The notes under the pieces are model-generated. The model saw only the letters and a program-made list of their open reading frames with translations. It had not been told where the DNA came from and made no database searches. DNA of 64,000 nt from an uncultured Nesterenkonia sp. (GTDB lineage Bacteria > Actinomycetota > Actinomycetes > Actinomycetales > Micrococcaceae). Location: NCBI GenBank assembly GCA_946222885.1, contig CAMIAK010000006.1, forward strand, positions 62,001 through 126,000, read 5' to 3'. This document shows, piece after piece, positions 8,724 through 16,199 of the stretch; the first letter of the stretch is position 1, and each line of letters opens with the position of its first letter. Made by a program: the position numbers and the translations under genes.

Positions 8724-9272
8724 GTGGGTGACGCATCGACATCTGAGCACCCGGATCCGTCCCTCGTGGATCCGCGGATCATGGACCCCGCGGGAGAGAT
8801 CATGGCGCACGCCGACCTGCCGCCTGAGCAGCTCGACGGCGCCGTCGCCGTGCTGGAGGCGCTGGGGCGGTGGCACCGGGCCGAGCGACGCATGAGTGAG
8901 GCCTCGCGCCAGTACATGAAGCTGGGTGAGACCGATATGCGCGCCATCAGGTTCGCGCTGGCCTCCCAGCGCGCCGGGGAGCTGGTCACCCCGCGCCTGC
9001 TCGCCGGCCACCTCGGGATCTCGATGCCCTCGGTCACCAAGCTCCTGGACCGCCTGGCCCGGGACGGCCACATCCGCAGGGCCCCGCACCCTCAGGACCG
9101 GCGCAGCACCACGGTGGAGGTCACGGAGGAGACCCAGCGGGCGGCCCGCGCATCGGTCGGGCGGAGCCATGCCCAGCGGCTCCGGGTGGCCGCGCAGCTC
9201 AGCCCGGCCGAGCGCGACGCCGTGATCCGTTTCTTGGATGCCCTCTCAGGGACGGAGAGCATGCAGGGCTGA
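8724..9272 (+). CDS. MarR-family transcriptional regulator
   Basis: A 182-residue protein with a central winged helix: RFALASQRAGELVTPRLLAGHLGISMPSVTKLLDRLARDGHIRRAPHPQDRRS, where the recognition helix and the DxR wing motif are typical of MarR. The N-terminal 50 residues are a longer than usual, partly acidic lead. The GTG start has TTGGAGG 11 nt upstream. Its divergent position from hemH makes it a candidate local regulator of heme formation or of its own gene. Ligand unknown. Confidence 0.88.
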   Translation: MGDASTSEHPDPSLVDPRIMDPAGEIMAHADLPPEQLDGAVAVLEALGRWHRAERRMSEASRQYMKLGETDMRAIRFALASQRAGELVTPRLLAGHLGISMPSVTKLLDRLARDGHIRRAPHPQDRRSTTVEVTEETQRAARASVGRSHAQRLRVAAQLSPAERDAVIRFLDALSGTESMQG

Positions 9273-9288
9273 GCTTCGCATTCACCGG

Positions 9289-9353
9289 ATCACCCCGCCT
9301 TCTGCTCCAGAAGCCGCTCTCTGCGGCGTTTTTCGAGCAGAAGGCGGGGTGAT
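9289..9353. repeat. Nested palindrome P4 (65 bp)
   Basis: Perfect 19-bp arms, ATCACCCCGCCTTCTGCTC at 9289-9307 and its complement at 9335-9353. The interior contains a second hairpin GCCGC-TCTCT-GCGGC. It lies between the convergent marR and response-regulator genes. Confidence 0.85.
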
Positions 9354-9369
9354 TCTGTTCTCGGCAGGC

Positions 9370-10038
9370 TCAGCTCTCCAGCAGGTCCAGCCGAGCCTGG
9401 GCGACCAGCACCGCCAGCTGCGCCCCGGAGTCGGCGCCTGCCTTGCTCATCGCACGTCCGATGGTGCTCTTGACCGTGCTCGGTGAGATGAACAGCTGCC
9501 GGGCGATCTCCTCATAGGTCCTGCCCGAGCCCACCAGCTGGGCGACCTCGATCTCCCGGGCTGAGAGGGCCTCCACCCGGCGGCGGGCGGCCTCGCAGAC
9601 GGGATCTGGCTGCGGGACCACGTAGCTGGCGATCAGCCGGGAGGTCAGTGCCGGGGAGATCATCGGGTCCCCGGCGTGGGCCATCCGGACGGCCGAGGCC
9701 AGCGAGTCCGTGGCGTCGTTCTTGAGCAGGAACCCGGTGGCTCCGGCGTCGAGGGCGCCACGCATGTAGACGTCGGTGTCGAAGCTGGTCACCGCCAGCA
9801 CCGCGGGCGGATTCAGCCCGTTGCAGATCCGGCGGGTGGCCTCCACCCCGTCCATCTCCCCTTTGAGCAGCAGGTCCATCAGGACCACATCGGGGCGGTG
9901 GGTGCGCACCGCCTGGAGAGCCTCCGGGCCCGTGGAGGCCCGGCCGACCACGGCGATGTCCCCCTCCCCGCCCAGGATCCGTTCCAGGGAGTCGAGGACC
10001 AGTGTCTCGTCATCGACCATGACCACGGTGATCTGCAC
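9370..10038 (-). CDS. NarL/LuxR-type response regulator
   Basis: A 222-residue two-domain regulator. The receiver domain begins ITVVMVDDETLVLDSL, with the phospho-acceptor Asp in PDVVLMDLLLKGEMDG and the conserved Lys in FLLKNDA. The C-terminal LuxR helix-turn-helix reads LSAREIEVAQLVGSGRTYEEIARQLFISPSTVKSTI. The GTG start at 10036-10038 was chosen because the receiver fold begins there and because TAGACT lies 7 nt upstream, overlapping the kinase stop codon. It follows the kinase gene by 10 nt and is surely its partner. Confidence 0.93.
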   Translation of the reverse strand: MQITVVMVDDETLVLDSLERILGGEGDIAVVGRASTGPEALQAVRTHRPDVVLMDLLLKGEMDGVEATRRICNGLNPPAVLAVTSFDTDVYMRGALDAGATGFLLKNDATDSLASAVRMAHAGDPMISPALTSRLIASYVVPQPDPVCEAARRRVEALSAREIEVAQLVGSGRTYEEIARQLFISPSTVKSTIGRAMSKAGADSGAQLAVLVAQARLDLLES

Positions 10039-10045
10039 GCCGGGC

Positions 10046-10051
10046 AGTCTA
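10046..10051 (-). promoter_or_regulatory. -10-like element at response regulator start
   Basis: TAGACT, read on the minus strand, overlaps the kinase stop codon and lies 7 nt before the GTG. The regulator might be made from its own leaderless transcript as well as from the operon. Confidence 0.4.
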
Positions 10052-11320
10052 CCGCCCGGGACCCTGCGAATCCGGGCCGGACTGCGCGGTCGGTACGGAC
10101 TGCCCCTCCGGCTCAGCCCAGGGCAGGAACACGCTGAGGATGAATTCTGCACCCTCCTCCTGCACGTTCACGGAGCCGCCCAGCAGCTCGGCGCGCTCCC
10201 GGATGCCGATCAGCCCGGTGCCCGCGCCGCCGTCGAAGCCCCGTTGTTCGGCACGGCGATTGCTGAACCTCAGATGAGCTCCCCGCCGCGGGTCCCCGGT
10301 GATGCTCAGCCGCACCACGCGGTCCTCGCTGTGCCGCAGCGCATTGGTCAGCGCCTCCTGGGTGATGCGCAGGACGGCCCGCTGCAGCGTCGGCGGAGCG
10401 GAGGAGTAGCCGTCCAGCAGGATGTAGGGTCGCACGTCCAGGCCGGAGGCCACGGCGTCGTCGAGGACGTCCTGCAGATCGGGGGTGCCGGCGGGCGCCT
10501 GCTCCGGGGCCGCGGCGGAGGCGCCTCCTTCCCGCAGGGAGGTCAGCAGCACACGCAGATCGGTGAGCGCCTGGTCGGCATAGCGGCGGGTGGTGCGCAG
10601 GGCGTCGTCGAGCTGCTCCTCATCACCGCGCTGGGCGGACTGCTCCAGGCTCCCGACCTGCAGGGAGAGCCCGGAGAGGCGCCCGGCCAGGGTGTCATGG
10701 ACCTCGCGGGCCAGGTCCTCGCGCTCACGCCGGCGGGTGAGCTCACCGGAGAGCTGTTCGCTGCTGTGCTGAGCCGACTGGGCCCGGGCCTGTGCCTGTT
10801 CTGCGGAGCGCCGCTGCCGCACCCACAGGGAGATTCCCAGCACCAGCACCAGGCACAGCACCGCCAGGCAGGCCACCAGCACGCGGCCGGTCTGCTGATA
10901 GTCCTCATCCGGCCACTGGGACAGCCGGTAGAGGTGCAGTCCCGCATTGAGCGGGATCAGCGCCAGCCCGATGCCGGCCATCACCCACTGCCAGCGGCTG
11001 CGGCACCGCACGATCCACACGGTCAGTCCCACCGCCAGGACGAAGGGGTCCGCCTGCAGGATGGTCGCCCCCACCGATCCGGCGATGATCAGCACCAGCG
11101 GTGCCCGGCGGTACCAGGGCAGGGTCAGCAGGAGCAGCATCCCCAGGGCGAACTGCAGAACTCCGAAGTCTCTGAGCTCGTCGGTCGCCGGGTCGACGCT
11201 TGCCGGCGAGGTCATGAGGGCTGCTGCCAGGACCAGGAGGCCGGTGAAGATCATGACGACGACGATCACGCCTGTCAGGAGCGCGCGCATGACGGCTCGG
11301 AGCCGCGTTCGGGGGAGCAT
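10049..11320 (-). CDS. Sensor histidine kinase (HisKA_3 type)
   Basis: A 423-residue membrane kinase. About the first 190 residues hold four to six membrane segments (VIVVVMIFTGLLVLAAALM onward). The dimerisation and phospho-acceptor helix REDLAREVHDTLAGRLSGL (His near residue 228) and the ATPase domain motifs EALTNALRHSED and GTGLIGIRERAELLGGSV follow. This is the DesK/NarX-like class that pairs with LuxR-type regulators. Stimulus unknown; the lack of an extracellular domain suggests sensing within the membrane. Its leaderless start is preceded by TAGACT at 6 nt. Confidence 0.92.
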   Translation of the reverse strand: MLPRTRLRAVMRALLTGVIVVVMIFTGLLVLAAALMTSPASVDPATDELRDFGVLQFALGMLLLLTLPWYRRAPLVLIIAGSVGATILQADPFVLAVGLTVWIVRCRSRWQWVMAGIGLALIPLNAGLHLYRLSQWPDEDYQQTGRVLVACLAVLCLVLVLGISLWVRQRRSAEQAQARAQSAQHSSEQLSGELTRRREREDLAREVHDTLAGRLSGLSLQVGSLEQSAQRGDEEQLDDALRTTRRYADQALTDLRVLLTSLREGGASAAAPEQAPAGTPDLQDVLDDAVASGLDVRPYILLDGYSSAPPTLQRAVLRITQEALTNALRHSEDRVVRLSITGDPRRGAHLRFSNRRAEQRGFDGGAGTGLIGIRERAELLGGSVNVQEEGAEFILSVFLPWAEPEGQSVPTAQSGPDSQGPGR

Positions 11321-11326
11321 TGCGCC

Positions 11327-11332
11327 AGTCTA
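11327..11332 (-). promoter_or_regulatory. -10 element for leaderless kinase gene
   Basis: TAGACT on the minus strand with a 6-nt spacer to the ATG at 11318-11320. Confidence 0.6.
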
Positions 11333-11376
11333 CGGAGATCCGCAGAACCCGCTGAGCCCGGATCGGCCAGACGAGG

Positions 11377-11392
11377 ATGCCCGATCGGGCAT
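11377..11392. promoter_or_regulatory. Perfect 16-bp palindrome, candidate response-regulator operator
   Basis: ATGCCCGATCGGGCAT lies in the divergent gap between the kinase gene and the DUF4352-type gene, about 65 bp upstream of the predicted kinase transcription start. That is a normal position for an activator such as the encoded NarL-type regulator. Confidence 0.5.
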
Positions 11393-11498
11393 ACGGATCC
11401 GCCTGATCCGCCGTCCCGGAGGTGGTCTGAGGTGGGAAGACTCGGATGAGCACGCAGACGTGCATCACTCGACCACAGAAGAAAGCGCAGGTATCCCC

Positions 11499-12350
11499 AT
11501 GTCCGCTCCCGCCCCCGAAGCGGTTCCGGAGACGAAGAGCTCCGGCCGGAACGTCCTGGGCATCATCGCCCTGATCACCGCTGTGGTCGGGGCGATCTTC
11601 GCCTGTGTGCCCGGGGCGCTGATCCTGGGCTGGGTGCTGCTGCCCATCGCCTTCGTCCTGTCGCTGGTCTCGCTGTTCCTCAGGGGGAAGCGGCGCGGGG
11701 CGGGCATCGCGGGACTGATCGTCTCGATCCTCGGCACCGTCGTGGGGGTCATCGTGTTCTTCGCCGTGGTGGCCGACGCCTTCGACGAGGCCTTCAGCGA
11801 TGAGACCACCGGAAGCCAGCCGGCTGAGGAGGAAGTCGAGGAGGAGGCCGAGGAGTCCGGTGGGGACAGCGGCAACGAGGAGGCCGAGGCTGGGCCGGCC
11901 GCAGGGGAGGAGTCCTCCCAGGAGGGCACCCGGGCCGACCCGTATCCGCTGGGGACCGAGCTCTCCTCCTCTGACTGGACGGTGACCGTCAACAGCGTGG
12001 ATCTCGACGCCGACGCCGCCGTCGCCGCGGAGAACCCGTACAACGAGGCGCCGGCGGAGGGTCACCGCTACATCCTGGTCAACCTGACCGCCACCTACAC
12101 CGGAGAGGACCCGGACGGCGCGACCCCCTGGGTGAGCGTGGACTTCGTCTCCGTGGAGGGCAACACCTTCAGCTCCACTGACAGGATGGTGGTCCAGCCT
12201 GAGGGCTTCGACCGCACGAGCACGCTCTATGAGGGTGCATCCGAGACCGGCAACATCGCACTGCACGTGCCCGCGGATGACATCGAGGACGGAGTGCTCG
12301 CGGTGGACCCGGACATGTTCGCGGACACGGTCTACGTCGAGGTGAGCTGA
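11499..12350 (+). CDS. Membrane-anchored protein with acidic linker and DUF4352-like domain
   Basis: A 283-residue protein. Residues 1-20 are polar, two membrane segments follow (NVLGIIALITAVVGAIFACV and a second near residue 70-92, resembling DUF4190), then a linker of about 55 residues rich in Glu, and a C-terminal extracellular beta-domain (WTVTVNSVDLDAD to VYVEV) of the DUF4352/telokin-like kind with the phrase YILVNLTATYTG. The ATG was chosen by the start of homology. It is divergent from the two-component system and may be one of its targets. Function unknown. Confidence 0.75.
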   Translation: MSAPAPEAVPETKSSGRNVLGIIALITAVVGAIFACVPGALILGWVLLPIAFVLSLVSLFLRGKRRGAGIAGLIVSILGTVVGVIVFFAVVADAFDEAFSDETTGSQPAEEEVEEEAEESGGDSGNEEAEAGPAAGEESSQEGTRADPYPLGTELSSSDWTVTVNSVDLDADAAVAAENPYNEAPAEGHRYILVNLTATYTGEDPDGATPWVSVDFVSVEGNTFSSTDRMVVQPEGFDRTSTLYEGASETGNIALHVPADDIEDGVLAVDPDMFADTVYVEVS

Positions 12351-12374
12351 GGGGCTGCCCTGTCCTGCTCTGCC

Positions 12375-12437
12375 CGTCGAGTGGCACGTCTGAGTGCGCA
12401 GAACACCTGCGCGGCAACTCGGACGTGCCACTCGACG
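12375..12437. repeat. Nested palindrome P5, class A (63 bp)
   Basis: Perfect 16-bp arms, CGTCGAGTGGCACGTC at 12375-12390 and its complement at 12422-12437. The interior shares AGTGCGCAG and CCTGCGCGGCA with P3. Second copy of the same element. Confidence 0.85.
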
Positions 12438-12472
12438 TATCCGCTCCGGGCCGGCTGTGGTGTGATGGAGGG

Positions 12473-13639
12473 ATGACGGAGCAGAACCTCACGGAGGAGC
12501 ACGCGGCAGACCTGCTGATCAACTGGGAGCTGGCGGCGACGACGGCGGCCAAGCTCGCAGCCCCCGGCCCCCGGATGAGCGCGAAGGAGGCCTCCGAGGA
12601 GGTCGCCGCCCTGCGCAGCGCCGCGGAGGAGGCGGTGGGGCACGTCCACCGGATCACCGGGCTGGAGGCGGCCGAAGGTCTCGGCGCGGGTTCTGCGGAC
12701 ACCCTGGTGGTGGACCGCCGGGGCTGGGCCAAGGCCAATGCGGAGAGCTTCCGCGAGCTGCTGGGCCCAGCGCTCGCCGCCGCCGCGGAGCGGAAGCCGG
12801 AGATGGTGAGGGGAGCCGGCGGCGGGCAGAGGTCCAATGCCCAGGTCTTCGGTTCGGCGACCACCGGCGCGGAGCTCGGCGGAATCCTGGCCTTCCTCTC
12901 CTCCAAGGTGCTCGGTCAGTTCGAGCCCTTCCAGCAGGACCGGCTGATGCTGGTCGCGCCGAACATCGCCGAGGTCCGGCGCGAGCTCAACGTGGTGCCG
13001 GAGGACTTCCGGCTCTGGGTCTGCCTGCATGAGCAGACCCACCGGGTGCAGTTCGCCGCCGCCCCGTGGCTGGCCGGCCATCTCAAGGCTGAGATCACGG
13101 AGCTCTCCACCAACACGATGAGCCAGGCCGACAGCCTCCCGGAGAAGCTGGCCGAGGCGTTCAGGAACCTCCGGCAGGAGAAGGGCGCCGGGGAGAAGGA
13201 TGCGGCAGACCAGGGCACCGGGGCCGGCGTCGGGAGCTCGCCGCGGAACCGTCTGCTGGCCGCGATCCAGTCCCCGGAGGACCGGGCGATCATGTCCCAT
13301 CTCACCGCCGTGATGTCCCTGCTGGAGGGCCACGCCAATGTGGTGATGGACGCCGTCGACGCCTCCATCGTCCCGACGGTCAAGACCATCCGCCGCCGCT
13401 TCGAGGAGCGCGGGAAGAACCGCAGCCCCCTGGAGAACCTCATCCGGAAGCTGCTGCAGCTGGACGTGAAGGCGGCCCAGTACCGCGATGGGCAGAGGTT
13501 CGTCGGGCACATCGTGGACGCCGTCGGGATGGAGCGGTTCAACCGCATCTGGGAGAAGCCCGAGCACCTCCCCACTGAGGAGGAGCTGCATGACCCGGAC
13601 GCCTGGATCGAGCGTATGGAGCTGCGGGGGCGTGCCTAA
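12473..13639 (+). CDS. Zinc-dependent metalloprotease (Zincin_2 / F420-associated family)
   Basis: A 388-residue cytoplasmic protein with the zinc motif CLHEQTHRVQF: His186, Glu187 and His190. A downstream LLEGHANVVMDAV supplies a likely third ligand region. It belongs to the actinobacterial family often labelled coenzyme F420 biosynthesis-associated or zinc-dependent metalloprotease, though no F420 genes are here. It is the gene that commonly precedes tilS in actinobacteria and overlaps tilS by 8 nt. The ATG at 12473 was chosen; GGAGG is very close to it. Substrate unknown. Confidence 0.85.
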   Translation: MTEQNLTEEHAADLLINWELAATTAAKLAAPGPRMSAKEASEEVAALRSAAEEAVGHVHRITGLEAAEGLGAGSADTLVVDRRGWAKANAESFRELLGPALAAAAERKPEMVRGAGGGQRSNAQVFGSATTGAELGGILAFLSSKVLGQFEPFQQDRLMLVAPNIAEVRRELNVVPEDFRLWVCLHEQTHRVQFAAAPWLAGHLKAEITELSTNTMSQADSLPEKLAEAFRNLRQEKGAGEKDAADQGTGAGVGSSPRNRLLAAIQSPEDRAIMSHLTAVMSLLEGHANVVMDAVDASIVPTVKTIRRRFEERGKNRSPLENLIRKLLQLDVKAAQYRDGQRFVGHIVDAVGMERFNRIWEKPEHLPTEEELHDPDAWIERMELRGRA

Positions 13640-14633
13640 GCTTCCCGACGCCGTCAACCGGGCGCGGGCCGCAGCCGGTGCGGTGCTCGACGCCGATCAC
13701 CTCACCCTGGTCGCCTGCTCCGGGGGAGCGGACTCGCTGGCCCTGGCAGCCGCTGCGGCTCACCACGTCCGCCGCGGGGAGGCGAGGGTGGGGGCCGTCG
13801 TCGTGGACCATCAGCTCCACCCGGACAGCGCGCGGGTGACCGCGACGGCGGCCGGGCAGCTCTGCGGGCTCGGCCTGGACCCGGTGCTCACGCTGACCGC
13901 CGATGTCGACCCCGCCGGTCCTGAGGGGCCGGAGGCGGCGGCCCGCAGCGCGCGGTACCAGGCCTTCCAGCAGGCGCTCGCAGAGGCCGGCGCATCCCAG
14001 ATCCTGCTGGCCCACACCAAGGACGACCAGGCCGAGCAGGTGCTGCTGGGGCTGGCGAGAGGCTCGGGGACGCGTTCGCTGGCGGGGATCCCGGCCCGGA
14101 GGGGCCCGTTCCTGCGGCCGCTGCTGGAGCTGACCCGCGCGGAGACGGAGGCGGTGTGCGCTCATGAGGGGCTCAGCTGGTGGGAGGATCCCGCCAACCA
14201 GGAGCCGCGCTACCTGCGTTCCCGCATCCGCACCGAGATCCTGCCCTATCTGGAGGAACGTCTGAGCGGGTCGGTCCGGGAGTCGCTGGCACGCACCGCG
14301 CAGATCGCTGCGGAGGACGCGGCCTACCTGGAGGAGCAGGCCAAGGAGGTCTTCGCCCGGCTGCTGGAAGATCCCGGTGCCGATGGCAGCATCCGCTTTG
14401 ACCTGGGGCGACTGTCAGCCGTGCCCCCTGCCATCCGCCGGCGGGTGATCGCGCTGGCCGTGGTCGCCGTCGGGGGCTCCACCCCGTCCAGCGAACGGAT
14501 CGCTGCGGTGGAGGGACTGCTGGGGAAGCAGGGTTCGGCCGGTCCCGTGCAGCTGGAGGGGCACGTGCAGGCCCGCCGCGGCACGCGAGATCAGCCGGAT
14601 TATGGAAAACTTGTCTTCGTTCCCCGGGGATGA
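13632..14633 (+). CDS. tilS: tRNA(Ile)-lysidine synthetase
   Basis: A 333-residue enzyme that converts C34 of a tRNA(Ile) to lysidine using ATP and lysine, allowing AUA to be read. The PP-loop motif VACSGGADSLALA is at residues 27-39, and ILLAHTKDDQAEQVLLGLARGSG and RSRIRTEILPYL follow. It is somewhat short because the C-terminal tRNA-binding domain is reduced, as usual in actinobacteria. The GTG start overlaps the metalloprotease stop by 8 nt. It leads into hpt. Confidence 0.95.
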   Translation: MPKLPDAVNRARAAAGAVLDADHLTLVACSGGADSLALAAAAAHHVRRGEARVGAVVVDHQLHPDSARVTATAAGQLCGLGLDPVLTLTADVDPAGPEGPEAAARSARYQAFQQALAEAGASQILLAHTKDDQAEQVLLGLARGSGTRSLAGIPARRGPFLRPLLELTRAETEAVCAHEGLSWWEDPANQEPRYLRSRIRTEILPYLEERLSGSVRESLARTAQIAAEDAAYLEEQAKEVFARLLEDPGADGSIRFDLGRLSAVPPAIRRRVIALAVVAVGGSTPSSERIAAVEGLLGKQGSAGPVQLEGHVQARRGTRDQPDYGKLVFVPRG

Positions 14634-14676
14634 TCCCCAGAACTGCCGCCACGTATCGAGGAGCACATCAGCACTC

Positions 14677-15228
14677 ATGGATGCCCAGGACGTCAAGGAC
14701 GATCTCACCGAAGTCCTCTACACCAAGGAAGAGATCGACGAGAAGATCAGGGAGCTGGCCGCTCAGATCGACCGCGACTATGAGGGCAAGGACGTCCTGC
14801 TGGTGGGCGTGCTCAAGGGCGCGGTCATGGTCATGGCAGACCTGTCCCGGGCGCTGAAGTCGCACATCACCATGGACTGGATGGCGGTCTCCTCCTACGG
14901 CTCCGGCACCAAGTCCTCCGGCGTGGTCCGCATCCTGAAGGACCTCGACGCCGACCTGATGAACCGCCACGTGCTGATCGTGGAGGACATCATCGACTCC
15001 GGCCTGACCCTGTCCTGGCTGAAGTCCAACCTGGAGTCCCGCGGGCCGGCCTCGGTGGAGATCTGCACCCTGCTGCGCAAGCCCGACGCCGTCAAGGTGG
15101 ACATCGACGTCAAGTACGTCGGCATGGACATCCCGAACAAGTTCGTGGTCGGCTACGGCCTCGACTTCGCGGAGAAGTACCGGAACCTGGACGTGATCGG
15201 GATCCTCGCTCCGCACGTGTACGAGTGA
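14677..15228 (+). CDS. hpt: Hypoxanthine phosphoribosyltransferase
   Basis: A 183-residue purine salvage enzyme that joins hypoxanthine or guanine to PRPP. The PRPP loop is seen as VLIVEDIIDSGLTLSWL near residue 100, with LLVGVLKGAVMVMADL upstream and KFVVGYGLDFAEKYRN at the C-terminus. The ATG at 14677 is set by the homologous N-terminus; GAGGAG lies about 14 nt upstream. It follows tilS in the usual actinobacterial order, but here ftsH is about 3.8 kb further on because three genes intervene. Confidence 0.96.
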   Translation: MDAQDVKDDLTEVLYTKEEIDEKIRELAAQIDRDYEGKDVLLVGVLKGAVMVMADLSRALKSHITMDWMAVSSYGSGTKSSGVVRILKDLDADLMNRHVLIVEDIIDSGLTLSWLKSNLESRGPASVEICTLLRKPDAVKVDIDVKYVGMDIPNKFVVGYGLDFAEKYRNLDVIGILAPHVYE

Positions 15229-15393
15229 TTGAGCCGAGAGGAGAGTCCGCGCTGGCGCGTGCTCTCGGGGACCCGACTGAGCCGAGGGGCATGCCTCCGC
15301 TTGCGGTGCGATGCCCGAGGCGACTGAGGGTTGCCCGCTCTGCGGGCAGGCGATTGAACATCGTGAGCGGGAGCGACGAGTGATTGAGCCGAG
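15221..15393. repeat. Direct-repeat-bounded hairpin cluster after hpt
   Basis: An 18-bp direct repeat, ACGAGTGATTGAGCCGAG, occurs at 15221-15238 (overlapping the hpt stop) and again at 15376-15393. A shorter relative, GACTGAGCCGAG, occurs near 15275. Between them are two strong hairpins: GGGCAT...ATGCCC around CCGC-TT-GCGG, and TGCCCGC-TCT-GCGGGCA. No coding potential is apparent in the 155 bp. It looks like a small inserted or tandemly expanded intergenic element and may terminate hpt. Confidence 0.6.
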
Positions 15394-15412
15394 CGGAGAT
15401 CAGACCCGCCCG

Positions 15413-16057
15413 GTGAGCAAGGCCGCCGCGGCCTACGGTTCGCTGCGGCGGATGATCGTCCGCGGTGAACTGGCGCCGGCCCAGCGTGTGACCCTCAAGG
15501 AGCTCTCCGAGCTGCTGGGGATGAGCCTGACCCCTGTGCGGGAGGCGCTGAACCGGCTGGTCTCCGAAGGCTATGCGATCCATGATCCGCACCGCGGCAC
15601 CTTCATCGCCCCGCAGAGCAGGGAGCGGGTGGAGCAGGTCTACCGGCTGCGGGCGGTGCTGGAGCCCATGGCGGTGCGGCTGGCCGCCGAGCGGTTCGCC
15701 TCCGGTGCTGAGCAGCCTTCTTCCGCCGGAGCCCAAAGGTTAGGCGAGCTGATGGAGCAGCTGGATGCCGCCGGCACTCCGCTGGAGCTGGCGGAGGCCA
15801 ATGCCCAGCTGCACTGGGAGATCTATCGGCTCTGCGGCGACGGCATGCTGCTCAGCTTCATCGAACAGCTGTGGGCCGGGATGCCCTACCCCTCACAGCG
15901 CATCTATCTGGACGATTCGCGGGGCGAGTCCTCACGCCGGGAGCACGCGCTGATCGTGGAGGCAGTGGTGCAGGGGAGACCCGACGACGCCGCACGGGAA
16001 GCTCAGGAGCATATCGAGCATGGGCGCCGGGCTGCCGTGGAGGCGCTGGAGGACTGA
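15413..16057 (+). CDS. GntR-family (FCD) transcriptional regulator
   Basis: A 214-residue regulator. The N-terminal winged helix AYGSLRRMIVRGELAPAQRVTLKELSELLGMSLTPVREALNRLVSEGY is typical GntR. The C-terminal helical FCD domain (YRLRAVLEPMAVRLAAERF and later HWEIYRLCGD) binds small organic acids in this family. GTG at 15413 is chosen because upstream in-frame sequence is repeat DNA; GTG at 15380 is possible. Its neighbour is a 2-hydroxycarboxylate transporter, the likely target. Confidence 0.88.
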   Translation: MSKAAAAYGSLRRMIVRGELAPAQRVTLKELSELLGMSLTPVREALNRLVSEGYAIHDPHRGTFIAPQSRERVEQVYRLRAVLEPMAVRLAAERFASGAEQPSSAGAQRLGELMEQLDAAGTPLELAEANAQLHWEIYRLCGDGMLLSFIEQLWAGMPYPSQRIYLDDSRGESSRREHALIVEAVVQGRPDDAAREAQEHIEHGRRAAVEALED

Positions 16058-16098
16058 GCGTCCCGACGTGCGGCATGTGACCGGCGTCGCCGTGTGAG

Positions 16099-16127
16099 TT
16101 GATACTTTATAAAACACAAACTACTGT
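16099..16127 (+). promoter_or_regulatory. Sigma70-type promoter of the 2HCT transporter
   Basis: TTGATA and TACTGT separated by exactly 17 bp in an unusually AT-rich stretch. The spacer includes the palindromic TTTATAAA, a possible GntR site. Confidence 0.6.
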
Positions 16128-16199
16128 AATCCGGGTCACCGGGCGTAATGGGCGCAACAGGGCGTGCGTCACGTCGGAACAGAGCGTCTGAGGAGACCC

